The position numbers were made by a program, and so were the translations under genes. Shown in pieces: positions 56,886 through 64,000 of a stretch of DNA of 64,000 nucleotides. Source of the DNA: Neopestalotiopsis rosae (taxonomy: Eukaryota; Ascomycota; Sordariomycetes; Amphisphaeriales; Sporocadaceae). Under the pieces are notes generated by a model. That model worked only from the letters and a program-made list of their open reading frames with translations, did no database searches and was not told the origin of the DNA. The first letter of the stretch is position 1. Each line of letters begins with the position of its first letter. Location: contig JALGAS010000003.1 of the NCBI GenBank assembly GCA_023078685.1, forward strand, positions 744,001 through 808,000. Reading direction: 5' to 3'.

Positions 56886-58121
56886 ATGGAGGCTTTCGAG
56901 GTCGAAGGCTTCGACACGGGTGTGCTCAGCCTCCATCTTGGCAACGCAGCTCGTAAGGCGCTTCTCAAACAAAATCAAGGCGGTCCAAGCATGGATGAAA
57001 AGGAAAGAGTTGCAAGAAGACTCATTGTCATCGCGCGCACCGTCCTCGCGTTCGCCTCGGAGTGTCATAGAAACGGTTTTCTCTACATCGTCGGCCGGGA
57101 TTGCGAAGTCGATTTCAATGCGAAGAACAGAGCTCAAATGATTGAAGAAATCATTCGTTGCTTCTGCCTCGCGCGCAAGCACATGGTGGCTTGCAACGAC
57201 GGTGCTGAGCACAATACATCCACTCTGACAACTCTGTTCGACAAGCTTTTGTGGCTTAGAGACAATCACGGCCGATATTCCAGGCTTGATACAACCGAAT
57301 ACCACTTTCTGGTCGCCGCTTGGCGTGTCATGATCAGATGTGGTCTTGTCGATTTCATATATCATGATCTCGACAATCGGGCTCTCATAGAAGCCTGTAA
57401 GTTTCAAATACCACAACACGATTCTGATCAAGACTAACATGCGTCAGACCACTCGAGTTGCCCCGGTCTTGACGAATCCACTGTAAAGAAACTCTTACGA
57501 ATCCTGGATTCTACACTCAAGGAAGGTGTCGTGGACCACCGTCCAGCGCCTAAATTCCTCCAGGATCCTTCGGAGGCTGGCAGTGTGGCGCCTGAGGCCG
57601 AAACCCGCGGCCACAAGCGTCGCCGAAGTGGCTCGTCCGGAGCTAGTCGCGCAAGGGCAAGTGTTCCCGCAGTTGAAGAGCCATCCCCTTCCGTCAGAGT
57701 TGTCAAGCTGGAGTCGGACCACGGCGCCACCGCGTATGGTGCTTTGCGGACGCGGAACCGCGAGCTTCGGAAGGAAAACACGGACGTGACCGCCGGAAGG
57801 GATGGTCTCAAAGCACGAGTAACCGTTCTCGAACGCCTTCCAGAAGAGGTGGAGACGTTGCGGAAGAGAGACTACCTGCATCGCGAGATAATTTGGTCGA
57901 CGGACAATGTCATACAGGCTCAGCAAACAACTATCCAAGCCCAGCGAGAGACGATCCAGAACAAGGACGATATCAACAGAAATCGAGAGAGGGACTTGCT
58001 GGAGCAACAGGCGGCCAATCAAGAGCAACAGGTGGCCGATCAAGAGCTACACCGGCAACTTCGTACTCAGGAGAGGCTGGTCAATCGTCTCTGGGATAGC
58101 CACATGTTGCGCAGGGAGTAG
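56886..58121 (+). CDS. Unknown protein with C-terminal coiled coil (module copy 2)
   Basis: Exons 56886-57396 and 57448-58121, with a 51 nt intron containing GACTAAC, give 394 residues. The N-terminal 190 residues are the region shared with the 53.8 kb gene (RLIVIARTVLAFASE, EEIIRCFCLARKHM, TTLFDKLLWLRDNHG, LVAAWRVMIRCGLVDF). A basic, Ser-rich linker follows (RGHKRRRSGSSGASRARA), possibly a nuclear localisation signal, then a long coiled coil (RTRNRELRKENTDV to EQQVADQELHRQ). This is the intact version of the duplicated family. I do not recognise the conserved domain; the helical, Leu- and Arg-rich pattern resembles no catalytic fold I know. Confidence 0.7.
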
Positions 58122-58231
58122 GTTGTACTCTATAGCATACTGGCATAGTGGCGAACAGTAGCCGTGTGCCAGGCAAAGACAATGTCGAGTACGCCTGCGT
58201 GGTGCGATGCGCTGTCAGTCAAGTGTCTTGA

Positions 58232-58337
58232 CTACCGAGGAAAGAATACTTGCACGGTCCGCCTACCCGGTGCTCATGGTCGACCTTGACTCGTTGTAGG
58301 ACATAATTTTAGATAGGTTATTCAGGTATAGACAGCT
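58232..58337. repeat. Module repeat, copy 2 right end
   Basis: Second copy of the 105 bp segment at 55177-55281; it marks the right boundary of the duplication, beyond which similarity stops at once. Confidence 0.85.
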
Positions 58338-59030
58338 CCACTCAACCAAGACTTTCTCTCTGCACTAAGATGACCAGAACTCAGTAGATTTGCGTTGCAA
58401 TACAAAAGCGCAGACAATTCCTGATATGATCGCTCAAATGTGTGAGTAGTAGCAGATGCTTGGAAAGCGGCCTGGAATTGAGTTTTGATCAAGGTTAAAA
58501 TTAACGTGGTGGAGACTTCACATCTGGTCGGCTTCATCTACCCGCTGTGCACTTGCGCTGGTGGGGACTCGGACGGATTGGATCAAATGTGGTGAGCTGA
58601 GTCCCTTTGCCAAGAAATTTAGAGCTCAGGGACTAGAGACTAAATAGAGGTATCCATCCGGTTTCTAATTTGCCCTGCATGACTCGGAGGTTTAGGATGG
58701 TTAAGCGTTGATCGTGGCGCTGGCTATAGTGCAGCTGAACCCTTAAGCGCGCTCTTCTGTCAATAGTCATCAGCCATAGCGCTCAACCAAAGAACAACCA
58801 CATTTGCCTTGGTAGGCTGAATATGGCTCCACGAGAGCTTCATGAGAATGTACAAAATGGCTCAAGAACCATCTTGCGCTCGCGCTGATGATTTGTCTTT
58901 TGCATCCCACCCGTCGTAGAGATCATTGACCTACTGAGCTTTATGCTCGTCCTCTGACGTATCGCACGTCGTTCACTCATTCTGACTATATTCACTCGCT
59001 ATCATAATTGCTAATAACCATTAATTCGTA
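58338..59030. other. Intergenic region upstream of the GH16 gene
   Basis: About 690 bp to the GH16 start; no gene recognised. Confidence 0.5.
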
Positions 59031-61773
59031 ATGGCTCCTTCGCTCATTTCTGCCGTGACTGGCACTGCTCTCTTTGCAACTCAGGTCTTCGCGACCAAGA
59101 AGTCGTATCAACAAATCGAAAATTGGGGAGTGAGCAACTTCTTTGACAAGTTCGATTTCTTCGAGGTATGTCGCTTTGATCTGATATTGGACGATCTCCA
59201 TCCCACTCCCCAGGCGACATTATGATGACACCCCATCTAGAGCAAGGTATCTAGTCTCCCTAATCGATACGACATTGACCCGACCGGAGGTTTTGTCAAC
59301 TACCGCAATTTGGAAGATGCTCGCGGCCTGGGCCTTTGGGGATACGACAACAAGGACGGACTGCCATTTATCGGAGTAGACTACACCGGCAAATATGACG
59401 AGAACTCCCAATTTGGTAGAAGCAGTGTGAGACTTGAGAGCAAGGACTCTTTTGGCAAGGGTCTTTTTGTCTTCGACATTGCCCATCTGCCGAAGACTGT
59501 TGATGGTGCTTGGCCTGCCATTTGGACCTATGGTGACTGGGTCGACAGCTACAACAACTGGCCAAAGCACGGAGACATTGATATTTATGAGAACTGGAAC
59601 AAGTTTGACTTCAACCGCCAGACTCTGCACACCACTGATGGCTGCTGGATCAAGAATGACGACTCTACCCACATGACCAACACGATGGACTCTTACAGCT
59701 GCAACTATCAGGAGAATGCATATTTCCAAGGTACCAGACAATACACGTATCAAGGATGTAGCAGTCATGAAGGCCCGGGTACATTCGGCAACTCAGACGG
59801 AGGTGTCTGTGAGTAAAAGTCCTCTGTAGAATATTGGATGCTTGAACTAATTCATTGTAGATGTCGTTGAATGGACCGACGAATCAATCAAGATGTGGTC
59901 GTTCCGACAAGGTGAAGTGCCATCAGATGTTTCTGCTGGCAAGCCCGACCCTTCCACCTGGGGTACTCCCAGCTTCAGCACCCTATCTTCAAAGGGTAGC
60001 TGCGATATCGACACCTTCTATGCCAACCAGAAGATCGTCTTCAATCTGGACTTCTGTGGAACGGCTGGAGACAAGGACAGCTACTGGCCTCTGACCGATA
60101 CATGGCAACAGAAGAAAATCTCATGTCCCAACTACGTTGCCAATAACGGAAATGACTTCAAAGACTATTATTTCAAGATCAACTCTGTCAAGATCTATGA
60201 ACTTCAAAGCACGTCTACCACCAGCACATCTTCAAGCGCATCTTCTGCTTCCACTACTTCTTCGTCGGCTTCTTCTTCATCGGCCTCATCGCTGTCGACT
60301 TCCTCATCGGTTTCTGTCTCCTCGACCCTGTCTTCGACTTTCTCGTCATCAATTGCGACATCTGCAACTCTGTCTTCGACTTCGTCTTCTTCAGCTGCAA
60401 CTTCTTCAGCTGCAACCTCTTCAGCTGCAACCTTTTCAGTTGTGTCTTCGACTGTCTCGACCTTCTCTTCTTCTTCGATTGAATCTTCCTCTTCGGTTGA
60501 ACCATCTTCATCAGTGTCAAGCACTTTGTCCTCAGACACCATCAGCACATCGTCATCTAGCCTCCCTACATCCGCCTCGTCAAGCATGGACTCATCTAGC
60601 GAAAGTATCACTGGCTCCGCAAGCACGTCCTCGTCTGCATCGACATCCACCTCGACTGATTCGTTCAGCACAGTGACCTCCAGTCTGACACTTTCAGCCG
60701 ATTCCGCCTCGCAGACATCGAGTTCAATTGCCTCCTCGGACTTGCCCAGCTCCACGCCAAGCGACTCATCTATGATGACCTCTACTCCAGCCACGACCTC
60801 CACCATGAGCAGCGGAAGTACTGTCGCTTCGACATCTTCCTACGCTCCGACTTCCACTCCGGGCGCAAGCCAGAATGACGATGAGGATGAGGATTCATGC
60901 GATGAGGATGACGAGGAGGATGGCGAATACTTCCCAAGCTACCCTTCAAACGGAACTTACCCATTGAACGGAACCTATACTGCAAGTGTAGGAACCGCCT
61001 CCGCACAGAGTCCTTCGACCACTGCCTTTACTACGTCGACAATTTACAGCACCAACGTTTACACCGTCACGTCTTGCGCTGCCACCGTGACAGATTGTCC
61101 GGCACGACTTGGCAAAGTCACCACTGAAGTCATTGCTGTTACGACCACAATCTGCCCTGTCACAGCCACGGAGACTAGCGCAGCAATCACTGCCGTGCCA
61201 ACCATGACAGTGCCCGCTGGATTCACTACTAGCACAGTCTACAGCACCAAGGTTTATACTATCACTTCGTGTGCTCCGACTGTGACCAACTGCCCCGCCA
61301 AGATGGGCTCAGTCACGACTGAGGTTGTTGCCGTCTCAACCACTGTCTGCCCAATCACTGAGCTCTCCAGCAAGCCTACTGCGGTTGGTGGACTACCCAG
61401 TAGCAACCCAGCTTCCAAGTCGGGATCTAGCAGTGTTGCAGCCTCAAGCCCAGTGATTGTCAGCGCCGCGGCCTCAAGTGCCACTGTCACTGTCACGCCC
61501 AGCTCCACTGGTATGAGCGGTGCTCACAGCTACAGCAACTCCACCATTTCTTCAGGGTATGTGTCTCTCACTTATACTGCTACCACTGCAATCGTTGTTC
61601 CTGTACCATCGAAGGCGTCGAACACTACTACTCTTTCGACTTCGGCCGCTTCATCCACGGCCAAGGCTACAGTTGCTCCAGTTAGTGTGAACGGTGCCGA
61701 TGCGGAAAGGGTTGGCATGTTTACTCTTTTGGTCTCCCTTGGTGCCATTGCTTGTGCAGCACTTATCATGTAA
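59031..61773 (+). CDS. GPI-anchored GH16-family cell-wall glucanase/transglycosylase-like protein
   Basis: Exons 59031-59165, 59241-59808 and 59861-61773 give 871 residues. A signal peptide (about 1-21, ending QVFA) is followed by a GH16 domain to about residue 340: GLWGYDNKDGLPFIGVDY, WPAIWTYGDW and the active-site strand HGDIDIYENWN. The nucleophile position of the ExDxxE motif is Asp rather than Glu. A long Ser/Thr-rich, highly O-glycosylated-type region follows. It contains an acidic patch and two 43-residue repeats (TSTIYSTNVYTVTSC and TSTVYSTKVYTITSC, each with four Cys). The C-terminal hydrophobic end (MFTLLVSLGAIACAALIM) fits a GPI signal. It would be a wall-bound protein acting on beta-glucans, or an adhesin if inactive. 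Confidence 0.9.
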
Positions 61774-62463
61774 AGCTATTTCATAGTGATATCACTGTCG
61801 TAGACTTCATAATTATGTAGACACTTTTGACTCCGGTCGCCCCGACAATGAATTGAAAGGATCAGATCTCACAGTCCTCCAGACCTGGAAACTATTACAG
61901 CAAGTGCAACACATGCACTTCGTCGGCTTTTAAAGATTTGCGCAGTATCCCCAATTTTTACCTTCACGCTATAGATCGAAAAGACTTCTGAGATGCTGGC
62001 TATCATTTCCAACTTTTCTTGATCCTCCCAGGTCTAAAGGACAAGCACCATAATGACTTATCAAATTAAATGTGCGCAACTTTGCATTATACCTGACATC
62101 AATTGTAACTTTAGTCTGTCGTCACAAGATGGAAGAGGCTCACGTTGTAGGGTTCATCTCATGCAGCCTAGTTGAGTCAACGAATTGATTTTTGCTATGC
62201 CACCGCGACTTTCCCCTCAAAGAGAATGCTTCTTTTAATTTTTGTGAGGCTCCAAGCATTGTATGTCAGAATAAGCATAATCTGTCTGGATGGATAAGGA
62301 CAAAACACAGTTTTTGAAGAGATCTCTGCTAGTCATTTTCGTGCTACGTTTGCGTAGGTATGTACGTAGAAATTCCACTCACCTCACTAGCAATGGAAAG
62401 AATGCAGGTGTTGAATGAACAAAGGATATGGTTTGAGAAAAGCATCCAAATCTCAACAAACAA
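61774..62463. other. Intergenic region without recognised features
   Basis: About 690 bp between the GH16 gene and tRNA-like copy B. Confidence 0.5.
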
Positions 62464-62660
62464 ACACCAGTGGTGTAATGGTAGCATTGCAACATTGAGA
62501 GTGTAGGGTGATGGTCCAAGCCCCCCTCAGGCATTAACCAGACCCGGGCTTGCCAGGGCGCATCCCCGGGCTGAGACATCCACTGAGCCGTGTGCAGTTC
62601 CTGACCCCTACATCTCACTATCAATGTTGTAAGGTGTAGGTTCGAATCCTACCTGGTATT
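62464..62660 (+). tRNA. tRNA-like gene with a long structured insertion (copy B)
   Basis: The 5' ACACCAG pairs with CTGGTAT at the 3' end (one mismatch). The D arm/A box is TGGTGTAATGGTAGCAT, identical to copy A. An anticodon stem GCAAC/GTTGT forms, with variable loop AAGGT and a perfect T arm GTAGG-TTCGAAT-CCTAC (B box). The anticodon loop reads ATTGAG before an insertion of about 120 nt. Insertion ends extend the helix (GTGTAGGG with CCCTACAT) and its middle is GC-rich and foldable (CCCGGGCT, CCCCGGGCT). A T-run terminator follows at 62663. If the insertion lies after position 37 the anticodon would be TGA, but a serine tRNA should have a long variable arm, so the isotype is left open. Confidence 0.65.
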
Positions 62661-62662
62661 CC

Positions 62663-62678
62663 TTTTTTTTTTCTTTTT
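62663..62678 (+). terminator. Pol III terminator of tRNA-like copy B
   Basis: A run of about ten T followed by CTTTTTTT directly after the 3' acceptor strand. Confidence 0.65.
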
Positions 62679-62805
62679 TTACCCCTCGCTTATGATTTCT
62701 ATCTGCAAACACTTTTGTGTGTGGGATAACCGTAGGAATTCTCTAGTGCGCTATGGAATCAACTTTGCAATGCTATATGCAACTTCGTGTATTATTTATC
62801 ATTAT

Positions 62806-63099
62806 CGAATCGAGTCACGAAAACCAGTAGCGGAACTGGTCTTGGTCCTCGTCGATGGGACCAGCGTCAATGGCCATTTTGCCATCTGTTTCCAACAGCT
62901 ATGAATCGAAGTCACCTGCGTGACCAGTAAATTTAACGGGGTCGGGTAAACGGGGACGAGGTCGAGGTCGGTTGCCAGAAACTGCCGAAGATAAGCCACG
63001 CAGCTCAGCTTCCAGCTTGACGATGCGCTCGTTAAACGTCGTATTAAGCTCTTCGCGAAGGGCACCAAAGAAGTGCTGCAGCTCTTGGGGTGTGGCCAT
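62806..63099 (-). pseudogene. Gag-like fragment of an LTR retrotransposon
   Basis: From ATG (MATPQELQHFFGALR) a short coiled coil is followed by RPRPRPRLPDPVKFTGHAG and FDS, typical of the start of fungal Ty3/gypsy gag proteins (LPDPxKFxG...FxSW). A TAG replaces the expected Trp; the frame continues LLETDGKMAIDAG and QFRYWFS before TGA. Only the first 90 residues or so remain and no protease, reverse transcriptase or LTR pair was seen, so it is a decayed fragment or a domesticated gag piece. Confidence 0.6.
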
Positions 63100-63159
63100 T
63101 GCGACGATCGGCTGCAATGGGTGATTATTGTGGTAGTCAAGATGCCGGCTCGTTTGCAA

Positions 63160-63877
63160 AGGACTTGACTGACTTGAAAAATCTGGTAGGCAGCTACCTG
63201 GGTAGGCGCGTTGCCTGAGGAATCGGTATCATGGTAGGCGCGTTTCCCGTTTGCAGCTCTGCCAACTTGGTGATCCGAGCTCGTGGTGGTTCATCGGTGA
63301 CGGCAGATACGCGTACAACAACAATAGGGACACCTACCTTGAAATTGGTGTCTGCTGTACGACCTGTAATCAGTGGCGATGCAGCTGAATAATACGTAAG
63401 AGCTGTGTATCTGTTACGTTATGAGGTCTGCAATATTCGATCTCTAAGTATAGTAGTCCCGATCTACAACAAATCTAACCGTGGGTGCCTTTCGATCTAC
63501 AACAGATCTGGCGGTGGGTTTCTTGAAAACCGGTAAGACTTACAATATCAGTCTACCAAACTAATTTATCTGCCTGTGGTGGTGGGCTTACAATTGTCAC
63601 GTACCCTGCCTGTAGACTTAGCTGGTGGGCTGCACCCATAAGGCATGCATTCGTAGTAAATTATAAGCTGGGGAACAAAAGGATGAACCAGTTCCCAGCT
63701 GCAAGAACAGCGATATCTATATGTATCTACGGATGGTCGACCGAATGGCCGGCCCGGCAATAACCAGTATCAGAACCATAGTCTACTATGACTGTATGTT
63801 GTTGTATTTATGTACGCTGAATGTGGCAGAAAATATATAACGCTTGGGGGAATTTGTGACAAAAAAGTTAAAAAAAG
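63160..63877. other. Intergenic region with short direct repeats
   Basis: About 720 bp. Two imperfect 26 bp copies starting GATCTACAACA lie at 63461 and 63494, and GTAGGCGCGTT occurs at about 63202 and 63234. These may be debris of the retroelement's 5' region. No gene recognised. Confidence 0.5.
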
Positions 63878-64000
63878 AGAACCAGGCAGGATTTGAACCT
63901 GCACCTTACGATAATGGAAGCATCTCGTCGCCCGATACGTCCCCAAGGCTTCACCCAGCATGCATGACCCTGGCCGTACGTTCGGTCGAAAGGGGCAACG
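63878..64000 (-). tRNA. tRNA-like gene, 3' half and insertion only (copy C, cut by window end)
   Basis: The 3' half has acceptor strand CTGGTTC identical to copy A, T arm GCAGG-TTCAAAT-CCTGC, variable loop AAGGT and anticodon strand ATCGT, followed by a T-rich terminator (63865-63876). The adjoining insertion shares GGCCAGGGTCATGC and GCCTTGGG with the insertion of copy A. The 5' half (A box, acceptor partner) must lie beyond position 64000. Confidence 0.55.

Noticed and set aside
60204..60806. 200-codon acidic minus-strand frame
   Set aside because: Antisense of the Ser/Thr-rich region of the GH16 protein.

Overview
This is a nuclear chromosome segment of a filamentous ascomycete (Pezizomycotina, probably Sordariomycetes). 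The evidence is many 50-75 nt GT-AG introns with CTAAC-like branch points, HET-domain genes, Zn2Cys6 regulators, a phenylacetate-type P450 and a GPI-anchored cell-wall glucanase. The order or species cannot be fixed from the sequence alone. Splice sites below were placed by eye, and each multi-exon model was checked to give an open frame divisible by three.

Layout: (1) 0-13.3 kb, aromatic catabolism. A phenylacetate 2-hydroxylase-type P450 and an APC permease are divergent. Homogentisate 1,2-dioxygenase and fumarylacetoacetase share a bidirectional promoter, and a Zn2Cys6 regulator follows. An intact HET gene sits inside the block. Together the enzymes would take phenylacetate to 2-hydroxyphenylacetate, and homogentisate to fumarate plus acetoacetate; the second hydroxylase (phacB) and maleylacetoacetate isomerase (maiA) are not in the window. 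(2) 13.5-25 kb, a decaying region: a frameshifted HET-ankyrin gene, an SDR, a HET gene with two in-frame stops, and a remnant of a NAPE-PLD-like hydrolase. (3) 25.3-34 kb, a small putative terpenoid locus: a HAD/class II terpene cyclase of the AstC type (DLDTT motif), an MBOAT wax-synthase-like acyltransferase, a GST-like protein and a Zn2Cys6-like regulator with an incomplete zinc cluster. A 676 bp TIR element with a perfect 9 bp target duplication lies inside it. (4) 35-49.6 kb, housekeeping and conserved genes: PQ-loop protein, nitroreductase, small mitochondrial-type protein, membrane protein, phospholipase C, amidoligase, and a Zn2Cys6 regulator whose zinc cluster is assembled from a 15 nt microexon flanked by a GC-AG intron. 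(5) 50.3-58.4 kb, an orphan two-gene module (coiled-coil protein plus an unknown protein, divergent) duplicated in tandem about 3.1 kb apart; one copy is broken by nonsense codons. (6) 59-64 kb, a GPI-anchored GH16 protein and a gag-like retroelement remnant.

The most unusual signal is a family of tRNA-like genes at 50.3-50.5, 62.5-62.7 and 63.9-64 kb (the last runs off the window). Each has a tRNA-like acceptor stem, T arm and Pol III-type terminator (D arm/A box seen in the two complete copies), but the two halves are separated by a structured insertion of roughly 120-170 nt in the anticodon arm. Two copies share insertion sequence.

Pseudogenes in the window repeatedly show stops explainable by C:G to T:A transitions, a pattern compatible with RIP-like mutation.
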